Source: JBAXHO01 sp037138855
GTDB lineage: Bacteria > Patescibacteriota > Dojkabacteria > B142 > OLB20
DNA: 40,006 nucleotides
NCBI GenBank assembly: GCA_037138855.1
Contig: JBAXHO010000009.1
Location: forward strand, 1-40,006
Direction of reading: 5' to 3'
In this document: positions 24,301-29,806 of the stretch, in pieces
Layout: each line of letters opens with the position of its first letter
Position numbering within the stretch: position 1 is the stretch's first letter
Translations under genes and position numbers: made by a program
Notes under the pieces: generated by a model
What the model saw: only the letters and a program-made list of their open reading frames with translations
Told to the model about the DNA's origin: nothing
Database searches by the model: none

Positions 24301-27278
24301 CTTCTCCAACTTATTTATTGTCGCTTGGCGCAAACAATAAAGGCTTTGCTGAGTATAATTCTGCTGGTGCTTTGGAGCAGATAAAAGTAATAAGTAGCTC
24401 AGCTGGTGCTGTTTTCGGCGTACAAAATGTAAATGCAGCAGGATATAGTGGTATAGAATATTTAGATAATGGTGGCAATTTATCAGTATTTACAGGTTAT
24501 AAAAATGGTGGTACAGGAGAGTTTAGATTTAATAACGTTGCGACGAATGGTTTTATTACTTTCAAGATTGCCGGTGTAGATAAATTGACAATTGGTAATA
24601 ATGGATACCTCGGTATTAGCACAGCATCTCCAACCTATCCATTGCAATTTAGCACTAAGTTTTATGTTGATACAAATGGTCGCGTAGGTATTGGTACTAC
24701 ACCAGATTCTAGTTATGGATTTACAGTCAATACCGGGATCGCTCATGAGCGAATAAAAATTCAGGGTAGCACCTCTTCAGGTTTTTATCTAATATATCCG
24801 AGTGGGACAGATGGTGTGACAGTTCGTTCATCTTCATCAGGTTATGAAGTATATACTTCTAATTCGAATGGATTAGCCGGGCAGATAATGGCAACTAATA
24901 ATAATTCATATTTTACTGCTGGTCTTTCCTTGTATGATACAACTGTTACTGCCGGTACGATTGAAGCTACTAAGTTTTGTACAGGAAATGGTGAAACAAA
25001 CTGTATAAGCGATTTTTCATCAATCGGAGGCGCCAGTGTCTGGACGAAAACTGGAACAGATTTGAGTCCGTCGACAGCAGGAGATGATGTCAAACTTAAT
25101 TCTGGTAGTACACTCACAATGTCAGACATGACTAGCGGAAGTATTTTGTTTGCCGGGGCAAGTGGACTGGTAAGTCAGAGTAATGCGAATTTATTTTGGG
25201 ATAATGTAAATGGCAGGTTAGGGATTGGAACTACCAGTCCAAATTTTAAATTACATGTAAATGGTGGAAGTGTGAGAGTATCAGGTGATGACGGAACTGC
25301 TTTTAATAGGTCTCTTGAGCTCATTTCTGGCTCTCAGTATATTACTTTTTTACATGATTACGCTGGGGATAATTCAAATTTACAATCAATTCAAACTTCT
25401 GGAGATTTGCTGTGGACAATCGGAGGAACTTCTGTAATTACTTTAAAAACTTCTGGCAATGTCGGCATTGGCACGACTTCTCCTGCAGCACCTCTCGATG
25501 TGACAGGAGATATCTATTTAACTTCCGGACTTTCCACATATCGGACAGCAGTTTCTAACGGCACAGTGGAAGCGACAAAATTCTGTACTGGAGATGGTGA
25601 AACAAACTGTATAAGCGATTTTTTATCAATCGGAGGTGCTAGTGTTTGGACGAAAACCGGAACAGATTTGAGTCCGACTACAGCTGGTGATGACATAAAG
25701 TTGCCAACAGGAAGTACACTCACAATGTCCGACATGACCAGCGGAAGTATTTTGTTTGCCGGGGCAAGTGGGCTGGTAAGTCAGAGTAATGCAAGTTTAT
25801 ATTGGGACAATACAAATAGCCGACTTGGAATAGGAAAAACAAATCCGAGTTATTCAGTTGATTCGGCAGGGTATGTAAATGGGACGGGAATTTGTATTAA
25901 TGGTGACTGCAAGACTGCTTGGGCCAATAATCAAGGGGCGATTTATAATAAGTGGGATGCTGATGCACCACCTGTCACAGCATCTGCAGATGATGATGAA
26001 TTTAATGATAGTACTTTGTCTGCTGCCTGGACACATTGGGATCCCGCTAATACTGGTACCGTGACCGAAGAAGCTAGAGGAATAAAACTGGTTTCGACTG
26101 GATCAAATTATTCAGGTGTATATAGGACGATAACACCTAGTGGGGATTTTATGGTTTGGACAAAGGTTCAAAGAACAGTCTCTTCTGGTAATTATACTCA
26201 AGGTGGATTGGCTTTGTTCCAGAATGCAGCTGCTGATCCAAATAATTCAGATTTTATCTCATTTCAATATTATGGGATTAGTGGAGGAGAATCAATTTCT
26301 GTCCAAGGGTGGAGTAATTATACAACTTGGGCAGCAAATTATGGGAATATTGATGATGGAAGCATTGCTGGAGGGTACATATATTTAAGGATTAGATCTG
26401 TCTCAGGTGTATTAAGCATGGATTATTCTACAGATGGAATCGGATGGTATCTTATTTCATCATTTAATGCACCATTTACACCATTGCAATATGGATATGT
26501 TTTTCAAAATTCAGTTTCAGTTAACAACGTTTTGTATGCTGATTTTTTCAGAGTTTCAACAACAAAGACTGCGATAGGAGATATTCCAGAAGGGCGAAAT
26601 GTCCCTCAAGGAGCTAGCAACATGGCTATTGGTCTATCAGTTGGTAGCGGAACAAGCGGTTCGTTACTTTTCGTTGATTCCAATGGTTATCTTGCTCAAG
26701 ATAATGCAAATTACTTCTGGGATAATACAAACAAGCGTCTAGGAATCGGCACGAATGCACCCGGTGCCAAATTGCAGATCAATACTGGAGCAGATAGTGC
26801 AATAGGACTGACGATCAAGGCAAATTCGGCTACCCAAACCGCCAACCTCACAGAATGGGTCGATAGTGGCGGCAATGTTTTAGGAGCAATTACTGCCAAG
26901 GGTGGAGCAATTTTTAATGAAAATAGTCTTGATGCGGATTCCCGTTTTGAAGGAGATACTGATGCCTCTTTATTTTTTATTGATGCCAGTACTGATATGA
27001 TTGGCATTGGTACAAATTCTCCTGATTTCAAATTGCAGGTAAATGGGACAATTGCTCCAGAGTCAAATGCACAAGACCTGGGTACTACAGCTTTGAGATG
27101 GGATGGATTTTTTGAAGCGGTAAATACAAATTCATTGGCGGTGAATGATTCATTTGCAGTCCCAAATCTTTCAAGTCAAACTTGTGATGCCGGAGCAAAA
27201 GGAAAAATATATTTTGATACTGATGATAGTCATTTTTATGGCTGCGATGGCTCTCTTTGGAACCAGCTTGATAATTAA
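18372..27278 (+). CDS. Giant membrane-anchored repetitive fibre protein without S74 domain
   Basis: A 2968-aa protein. Residues about 16-38 are a membrane helix with a short cytoplasmic N-terminus and no cleavage site, so it is anchored with the bulk outside. Fibre-like repeats follow: TETDPSLATW and GTINSGTWNGNTIG, then two and a quarter tandem 129-residue units from about residue 240. Six copies of a 65-70 residue module (DLSPTTAGDDVKL to NGRLGIGT) occur near 19980, 20775, 21775, 23160, 25035 and 25650, many preceded by KFCTGNGETNC. Two concanavalin/DUF1349-like domains lie at about 1249-1439 and 2539-2729. The C-terminus (NLSSQTCDAGAKGKIYFDTDD) has no S74 domain. It shares modules with the 1902-aa protein just upstream. 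A surface attachment role is inferred, not shown. Confidence 0.8.
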   Translation: MKGNTEQELNSIKNYTLILAIVGLCLLILFVFTLLNLINTVSKLNEYADAAELPATGDTKILETNDIKVEKTTDGSYKLTIADNLLKGGDNNTTWTDITNRPTGLDDGDNDTILSETQVEEYITNGAVNLAPGTTIGGSTIATKSWVNSLGYMTSYTETDPSLATWTGSTNISTVGTINSGTWNGNTIGTGYFDAYQDLSDSGRLDDNSDSDIQTRLQSDSRFVNEGQSNSITTGMITNGTILFGDLAQNSCTDGQVIKWDTATSAWVCGTDAGGSTYSADGNGVELTGSTFGLELDGTTLTKSATGLKINDNYDDNFLTTTTNFGGDVSGVYSGIIVGDDSHSHTSSTLPAGISYLGSSIETGEITNGTILFGDLAQNSCTNGQVIKWDTATSAWVCGTDAGGTTYSADGNGVELVGSTFGLELDGTTLTKSATGLKINDNYDDNFLTTTTNFGGDVSGVYSGIIVGDDSHSHTSSTLPAGISYLGSSIETGEITNGTILFGDLAQNSCTNGQVIKWDTATSAWVCGTDLSGSASVWTKTGTNLSPTTAGDDVKLNSGETMTISDMTSGSILFAGASGLVSQSNANLFWDNGNGRLGIGTATPGAKLDVNGNVTIASPSYVVASNKLSVGGSISLQNMADTDGFYGIEFKSGSSYYSQSAMMGANRIAGVVDSYQFLGSLSEPIMTIKNNRTGSNGLLPGNVGIGTISPGAKLQIDTGIDEKGLIVKGMASQTANLQEWQNSGGTAFATISATGVGQVLGLSTFDTTVTSGTVEATKFCTGNGETNCVTDFSSLGGGGGVWTKTGTDLSPSTAGDDVKLKTGSTLTMSDITSGSILFAGASGLVSQSNANLFWDNTNGRLGIGTASPLVPLQVNGNAIFGSNGAGGGSAVASPENVSFGNTYGTGSPGSQANLKWDMYNANGSNRYGIGMSAGLMEFQAGSNNDGNFAWYTGSSTERMRLTTAGNVGIGTSNPESKLQIGSPNVSEVVGSIPVLRVLGNPLSNSSETLLRLNRPLSSGNFYSGGVDFNVYSYGTAGSPYYPKTQLDIALKSTAGLTETGNMIVISLRDNGFVGIGNTSPSATLDVTGDIYLTSGLSTFRTAVSDGTVEATKFCTGDGEANCVTDFSSLGGGGGVWTKTGTDLSPTTSGDDVKLNAGSTLTMSDMTSGSILFAGASGLVSQSNSSLYWDNANSRLGIGKTNPSYSVDSSGYVNGTGICINGDCKTAWVGNQGAIYEKWDPDAPPLTPSAYDDEFNDSSISGNWSTSVSSNSAISEADSDFVINRIVGGSDSVDGIYKNLPVGNFTITTKISVLTTRANYTLGGLQLLENGGSNSTRINSIHLWVSGGSLGVEVDNWTNKTTYSGTVFQNSLNIGNPTVYLRIRRNASTYYYDYSYDGKGWINLVSTTLAYTPQHMGVFETAPNGSANSTAKFDFFRYIGSDLGPNGILSGRTVPIGASNMAIGLSVGSGITGSALFVDSNGYLAQDNANYFWDNTNKRLGIGTNAPGAKLQINTGADSAIGMIIKANSGTQSGSLQEWQNSGGTALAKISAAGVGQVLGLSTFDTTVTSGTVEATKFCTGNGETNCVTSFSSLASSIWTRTGTDLSPTTAGDDVKLNAGSTLTMSDMTSGSILFAGASGLVSQSNSSLFWDNTNGRLGIGTASPAVALDVLGQLNLKATASQIYGIKMTNRNATQSWVFGTDASSVDDGKFYLAKYGFEPSFQIDTAGKVAIGPATTWWSGYGGQGVLSVVSGNVDSPTLTLKSTAATKQSFYSSSNDIEKTLASIVYGSSAPGTMFGQPRANAAVLLSLGSPSSFMIGSLENTPIIFGQNNLERMRIDTTTGNVGIGTTSPSKAIEVGNGGSIKLSGGTASGQGNIEFGAVANASYDTNLMYLSSTDQTGGYVFGSTPQFFGTTGPYFGGRGNTYSAFSGQRGNLFLSAGSPTTPGATEGRITFFSGASLLRMVIDKDGNIGMGTTSPTYLLSLGANNKGFAEYNSAGALEQIKVISSSAGAVFGVQNVNAAGYSGIEYLDNGGNLSVFTGYKNGGTGEFRFNNVATNGFITFKIAGVDKLTIGNNGYLGISTASPTYPLQFSTKFYVDTNGRVGIGTTPDSSYGFTVNTGIAHERIKIQGSTSSGFYLIYPSGTDGVTVRSSSSGYEVYTSNSNGLAGQIMATNNNSYFTAGLSLYDTTVTAGTIEATKFCTGNGETNCISDFSSIGGASVWTKTGTDLSPSTAGDDVKLNSGSTLTMSDMTSGSILFAGASGLVSQSNANLFWDNVNGRLGIGTTSPNFKLHVNGGSVRVSGDDGTAFNRSLELISGSQYITFLHDYAGDNSNLQSIQTSGDLLWTIGGTSVITLKTSGNVGIGTTSPAAPLDVTGDIYLTSGLSTYRTAVSNGTVEATKFCTGDGETNCISDFLSIGGASVWTKTGTDLSPTTAGDDIKLPTGSTLTMSDMTSGSILFAGASGLVSQSNASLYWDNTNSRLGIGKTNPSYSVDSAGYVNGTGICINGDCKTAWANNQGAIYNKWDADAPPVTASADDDEFNDSTLSAAWTHWDPANTGTVTEEARGIKLVSTGSNYSGVYRTITPSGDFMVWTKVQRTVSSGNYTQGGLALFQNAAADPNNSDFISFQYYGISGGESISVQGWSNYTTWAANYGNIDDGSIAGGYIYLRIRSVSGVLSMDYSTDGIGWYLISSFNAPFTPLQYGYVFQNSVSVNNVLYADFFRVSTTKTAIGDIPEGRNVPQGASNMAIGLSVGSGTSGSLLFVDSNGYLAQDNANYFWDNTNKRLGIGTNAPGAKLQINTGADSAIGLTIKANSATQTANLTEWVDSGGNVLGAITAKGGAIFNENSLDADSRFEGDTDASLFFIDASTDMIGIGTNSPDFKLQVNGTIAPESNAQDLGTTALRWDGFFEAVNTNSLAVNDSFAVPNLSSQTCDAGAKGKIYFDTDDSHFYGCDGSLWNQLDN
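19089..19963 (+). repeat. Tandem 387-bp repeat inside the 2968-aa gene
   Basis: Units start at 19089, 19476 and 19863; two are complete and the third stops after about 100 bases. The period of 387 bases is 129 codons, so the frame is kept. Stretches of more than 150 bases, for example 19304-19475 against 19691-19862, differ by at most a few bases, which points to recent duplication or gene conversion. Confidence 0.9.
21627..22950 (+). repeat. Internal segmental duplication, block A (second copy 25500-26823)
   Basis: The segment from VTGDIYLTSGLST to the TGADSAIG motif occurs twice in the 2968-aa gene, offset by 3873 bases at both ends. Flanking fibre modules are closely similar, while the central lectin-like domains (22118-22690 and 25989-26560) are clearly diverged. 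Confidence 0.85.
22118..22690 (+). other. Lectin-like (DUF1349/concanavalin-type) domain 1
   Basis: Residues about 1249-1439 of the 2968-aa protein begin YDDEFNDSSISGNW and end AKFDFFRYIG. The pattern (start with EFND, inner GGLQLLENG and YLRIRRN, then YDYSYDGKGW) resembles the concanavalin A-like DUF1349 domains found in carbohydrate-active and surface proteins. Carbohydrate binding is inferred from the fold family only. Confidence 0.6.
25500..26823 (+). repeat. Internal segmental duplication, block B (first copy 21627-22950)
   Basis: Second copy of the 1.3-kb block described at 21627-22950. Flanks including SYSVDSAGYVNGTGICINGD and GASNMAIGLSVGSG are nearly the same as in block A; the central domain is not. 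Confidence 0.85.
25989..26560 (+). other. Lectin-like (DUF1349/concanavalin-type) domain 2
   Basis: Residues about 2539-2729 of the 2968-aa protein run from DDDEFNDSTLSAAW to the ADFFRVS strand. It has the same order of motifs as domain 1 (GGLALFQNA, YLRIRSV, MDYSTDGIGW) but most surface-loop residues differ, so the two may bind different ligands. Confidence 0.6.
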
Positions 27279-27442
27279 TATGTAATAAATTTTATTACAG
27301 TAATATATTGACTTAGCTAACGGTGATTATTTTGCTAACACATTTATTTTTTTGATATAAAGTTGAAATAATAATTGCAGACATTTTCGCACTATGATAC
27401 ATTGTTAATGTTCCAATTTTTTATTTATTATTCAACTTGCCC
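27279..27442 (+). promoter_or_regulatory. Spacer with possible promoter before the small anchored protein
   Basis: TGTAATA/TATTACA arms at about 27281-27299 form a small hairpin after the giant gene, without a T run. Bases 27310-27349 resemble the start of the window (1-40). A weak promoter pair TTGCAG (27378-27383), 17 bases, TACATT (27401-27406) could serve the next gene. Confidence 0.3.
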
Positions 27443-27988
27443 ATGAACGAAAATGGCTATGTAGTCAACCCAAATCCAGCACCTGTAAGCAATCATGCTT
27501 CCAAAAAACGCCGTGCTGGAAATACAAAATTGGTTGTTGTCTTAATAATTTTAATTATCTTACTTATTGGAGCGTTGGCTGGCAGTATTTATCTTTTAAA
27601 AAAGGAAAAAGATAAAATTGCTGATCCTACCACAGTAGCTACTGAAGAATTGGCTCGGATGAAAGAAAAAATTGGTAAGCATATTGTTTTACCTTTTGAC
27701 AAAGAAGCTCAATTAGCAACTGTACTTGATGTAAAAAAATTGCAGGAAGAGAATGCTGAATTTTACAAAAATGCAAAAAATGGCGATAAATTATTGATTT
27801 ATAAAGATCGTGCTATTCTGTATGATCCAATTAAAGATATTATTTTAAATGTAGCACCAGTAGTAGATACAGGATCTAATACAACTACAGATACTAATAC
27901 AAATACGACGACAGATAGTACAGTTACTACAACACCTACAGTAACAGTGAATGTATCACCTACCAATACTGTAGTTCCTACGAAATAA
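27443..27988 (+). CDS. Small membrane-anchored hypothetical protein with Thr-rich tail
   Basis: A 181-aa protein if it starts at ATG 27443 (an in-frame TTG lies two codons upstream). A basic stretch KKRRAGNTK precedes a membrane helix at about residues 29-51, so the C-terminal part is outside. The outer segment ELARMKEKIGKHIVLP to DKLLIYKDRAILYDPIKDII matches a small hypothetical family frequent in CPR genomes, whose function is unknown. The last 40 residues are almost only Thr, Asn, Asp, Val and Pro, like a flexible or modified stalk. It ends the surface-protein block and is followed directly by copy B of the inverted element. Confidence 0.7.
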   Translation: MNENGYVVNPNPAPVSNHASKKRRAGNTKLVVVLIILIILLIGALAGSIYLLKKEKDKIADPTTVATEELARMKEKIGKHIVLPFDKEAQLATVLDVKKLQEENAEFYKNAKNGDKLLIYKDRAILYDPIKDIILNVAPVVDTGSNTTTDTNTNTTTDSTVTTTPTVTVNVSPTNTVVPTK

Positions 27989-28094
27989 ATATAGACCTTA
28001 TGACTAATAATTGTGGCTATAATAGCCTGAAATTTTAAATCTAGTGTGCATATTCAAAATTAACTTCAGCGGATTTAAAATGAAAGGTCTATAG
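27989..28094 (+). mobile_element. MITE-like element, long copy B
   Basis: A 106-base element in the opposite orientation to 9310-9394. It begins TATAGACCTT and ends AAGGTCTATAG, so its ends are complementary over about 10-11 bases. The middle has the hairpin-forming GGCTATAATAGCC. It contains 21 bases (about 28051-28071) missing from copy A; this stretch is bounded by TTCAAAAT and TTTAAAAT, so a slip between these words explains the loss. It begins one base after the stop codon of the gene before it. Confidence 0.6.
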
Positions 28095-28112
28095 TCAAAA
28101 TTGATAATTAAG

Positions 28113-28149
28113 AAAGGTAGTTTAATTTGTAATAAGCTACCTTTTTTTT
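28113..28149 (+). terminator. Rho-independent terminator
   Basis: AAAGGTAG (28113-28120) pairs with CTACCTTT (28137-28144), extended inward, and runs into eight T. It ends the transcript of the small anchored protein and possibly of the giant genes. Confidence 0.85.
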
Positions 28150-28197
28150 ATTCATTATTTTTAGTACAATTAACTTATTATTATTTAAAAAGAAATT

Positions 28198-28536
28198 ATG
28201 AATCCTACCCAGCCTAAAGATCAAAATGTGCTTTCTTTTATGATGCAATTAGTGCAAGAACGTTACGGTGATGAAGTAGAATTGGACTTCCTCAATCAGG
28301 AAGCTGATCGTCTTTATGATATTTTTGGAAATAATCTAGTCGGTTATTTTGAACCGATGTTATCCGAAGAGCAGAAAAAATCTTTTGACCAATTAGTTGC
28401 GATGAAAGGCAGCCAGGAGCAATTACTTCAATTTTTAATTGAGGCTATTCCCAATCTAGAACAACAGATTTTACAAGTATTAGTAGATTTCCGTGCTGAT
28501 TATTTGAGTCCGGATTCAAAACTGGTGTTGAAATAG
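28198..28536 (+). CDS. Small CPR-type hypothetical protein, helical
   Basis: A 112-aa soluble protein, mostly helical and acidic, with FMMQLVQERYGDEVELDFLNQEADRLYD at the start and a repeated pattern of hydrophobic helices (FEPMLSEEQKKSFDQL, LIEAIPNLEQQILQVLVDFR). Short proteins of this pattern are frequent in CPR genomes, but I cannot give a function. No signal peptide, membrane helix or metal motif is seen. It lies behind a terminator, so it has its own promoter; a TACAAT at about 28163-28168 is a candidate -10. The ATG lacks a Shine-Dalgarno. Confidence 0.7.
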   Translation: MNPTQPKDQNVLSFMMQLVQERYGDEVELDFLNQEADRLYDIFGNNLVGYFEPMLSEEQKKSFDQLVAMKGSQEQLLQFLIEAIPNLEQQILQVLVDFRADYLSPDSKLVLK

Positions 28537-28540
28537 GAAG

Positions 28541-28559
28541 AACGGTATACGGTAATCGG
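28541..28559 (+). repeat. Interspersed repeat AACGGTATACGGTAATCGG
   Basis: A 19-base word that starts four bases after a stop codon and recurs with one change at 36731-36749, also just after a stop codon. Confidence 0.6.
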
Positions 28560-28623
28560 ATGGATAAAATATATATTTTCTGTTTTTTGGGCATTGATTA
28601 TTGGTAATTGAGTTTTTACTATT

Positions 28624-29085
28624 ATGGCTGGAGCAATAGGTGCACAATTAGGACAACTGAAGTCTGAAATTTCTCAACTTGAAAGTAAGCGTGAGGCTAT
28701 AAAAGCTTCCAATGAGCAATTTAATAATGCAATTGCAGAAATTAAAGGTCGTAAAGAAATGATTAGGGGACATTTAGATAATCTTTACCCTAAACTATCT
28801 GAAATTAATAATGCTTTGGGTACAGAAGGTCTTCCTGATGAAATTAAAGGGCGTTTATTAGGGCAAAAAGAGCAAATTATTGAACAAATTGCCTTACTAA
28901 AAAATTCTCTGGGGTCATTGGATGCACAGATCAGTACAATTCAACAACGTAAAATCGAAGCAGGACAGGCTGTAGAAGCAATGCAAAGTGGCATTAATAT
29001 GAGACGTAACGTGTTGCAATCAGTAGCTGGTAGAATGTCTGGAGCGATCAATGATTATCGGGAATCGGGTAGAGCAAAAGGATAA
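28624..29085 (+). CDS. Coiled-coil hypothetical protein
   Basis: A 153-aa protein made almost wholly of long helices with heptad spacing of Leu and Ile (LGQLKSEISQLESKREAIK, then LSEINNAL and LGSLDAQISTIQQRK), so a dimeric or oligomeric coiled coil is likely. There is no signal peptide or membrane helix, hence probably cytoplasmic. I recognise no family. It follows the 112-aa gene by 87 bases and may be co-transcribed. Two hairpins follow the stop (29094-29111 and 29117-29134). Confidence 0.65.
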   Translation: MAGAIGAQLGQLKSEISQLESKREAIKASNEQFNNAIAEIKGRKEMIRGHLDNLYPKLSEINNALGTEGLPDEIKGRLLGQKEQIIEQIALLKNSLGSLDAQISTIQQRKIEAGQAVEAMQSGINMRRNVLQSVAGRMSGAINDYRESGRAKG

Positions 29086-29093
29086 AATTTTTT

Positions 29094-29134
29094 GCATATT
29101 GAAAAATATGCGTAGGGTACAAAAGTTTTTGTAC
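29094..29134 (+). other. Two consecutive hairpins after the coiled-coil gene
   Basis: GCATATT/AATATGC (29094-29111) and GTACAAAA/TTTTGTAC (29117-29134) are perfect inverted repeats with small loops. The second is AT-rich with T in its right arm. They may end transcription or stabilise the mRNA end. Confidence 0.45.
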
Positions 29135-29189
29135 AATAAATATTTGACTGTGTATAAAAAATCAACAATCGGAAATAAATTTAATCTGT

Positions 29190-29218
29190 TTTTGATTTTA
29201 TCATGTTTTTAGTATAAT
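29190..29218 (+). promoter_or_regulatory. Putative promoter of tRNA-Leu
   Basis: A perfect TATAAT lies at 29213-29218, with a weak TTTTGA 17 bases upstream. It would start about 70 bases before the tRNA. Confidence 0.45.
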
Positions 29219-29293
29219 ACTGCGGTTATTATGATCAGAATTAAATTATCATGTCGATGTTTTGCAGCTTTTAAAATTTAATATTTAAATCAT

Positions 29294-29379
29294 GCCGATG
29301 TGGTGAAATTGGTATACACGTCAGACTCAAAATCTGATTCCTTTTATCGGGAGTGAGGGTTCGATTCCCTCCATCGGCA
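29294..29379 (+). tRNA. tRNA-Leu (anticodon CAA)
   Basis: An 86-base class II tRNA. GCCGATG (29294-29300) pairs with CATCGGC (29372-29378) as acceptor stem, followed by discriminator A. The anticodon arm CAGA-CTCAAAA-TCTG gives anticodon CAA, reading UUG. A long variable arm lies between it and the T arm GAGGG-TTCGATT-CCCTC. CCA is not encoded. UUG is common in this AT-rich window. The last 17 bases and the sequence behind them are duplicated 136 bases downstream. Confidence 0.96.
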
Positions 29380-29569
29380 CATGTTGAAAGATGAAAATAT
29401 CTAGGAGTGAAGATTTAATAGGGTTCCCCCTCTACCTGTAGGTAGGGGACTAACTCAGAGTAAAATTCGCTAAAAAAGCTTATTAACTCTGAGTTGAGGA
29501 TTCCCTCCATCGGCACATGTTGAAAGATGAAAATATCTAGGAGTGAAGATTAGCTTGGGTTCCCCCTCT
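29363..29569 (+). repeat. Direct duplication of the tRNA-Leu 3' end
   Basis: Bases 29363-29415, which include the last 17 bases of the tRNA, are repeated without change at 29499-29551. After five different bases the identity resumes (29421-29433 and 29557-29569). Between the copies are two hairpins: one with CTACC/GGTAG near 29432-29448, and AACTCAGAGT/ACTCTGAGTT (29452-29461 and 29486-29495). The layout resembles an attL/attR pair left by an integrated element, but only 136 bases separate the copies. Confidence 0.8.
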
Positions 29570-29806
29570 TAAATTCTCATCTTCTTTCTCCTATTTGCTA
29601 CTTCCTACGTAATACTTGATACTTACCTACCAGATACCAGATACCAGATACTATTATATCCAGCAAGAGTTGCAGATCTGTAACCCTTCCATCTTTCTAT
29701 TTTTCTCTTTTTTCTCTATCACATTTATTTTTAAAATTTTTTGATTGTGTTAAGATAAATAATCATTGTTTTTGTTTCTTTTTATTTTATTTAACATTAA
29801 TTAAAC
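29570..29806. repeat. Repeat-rich spacer
   Basis: It contains three 7-base units CCAGATA (29630-29650), words complementary to the AAGTATC repeat of 7711-7773, and GTTGCAGATCTGTAAC (29669-29684), one base off the palindrome at 7796-7815. No gene is visible. No convincing promoter for the next gene was fixed. Confidence 0.65.

Noticed and set aside
12593..27278. Prophage, because of tail-fibre-like proteins
   Set aside because: There are no capsid, portal, terminase, integrase or lysis genes. The proteins have a signal peptide or a membrane anchor, so they are cell-surface proteins using fibre modules.
12593..27278. Giant genes acquired recently, judged by higher G+C
   Set aside because: They look richer in G and C than some neighbours, but they are rich in Gly, Ala, Thr and Ser repeats, and dnaB also shows higher G+C stretches. 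Composition alone does not decide it.
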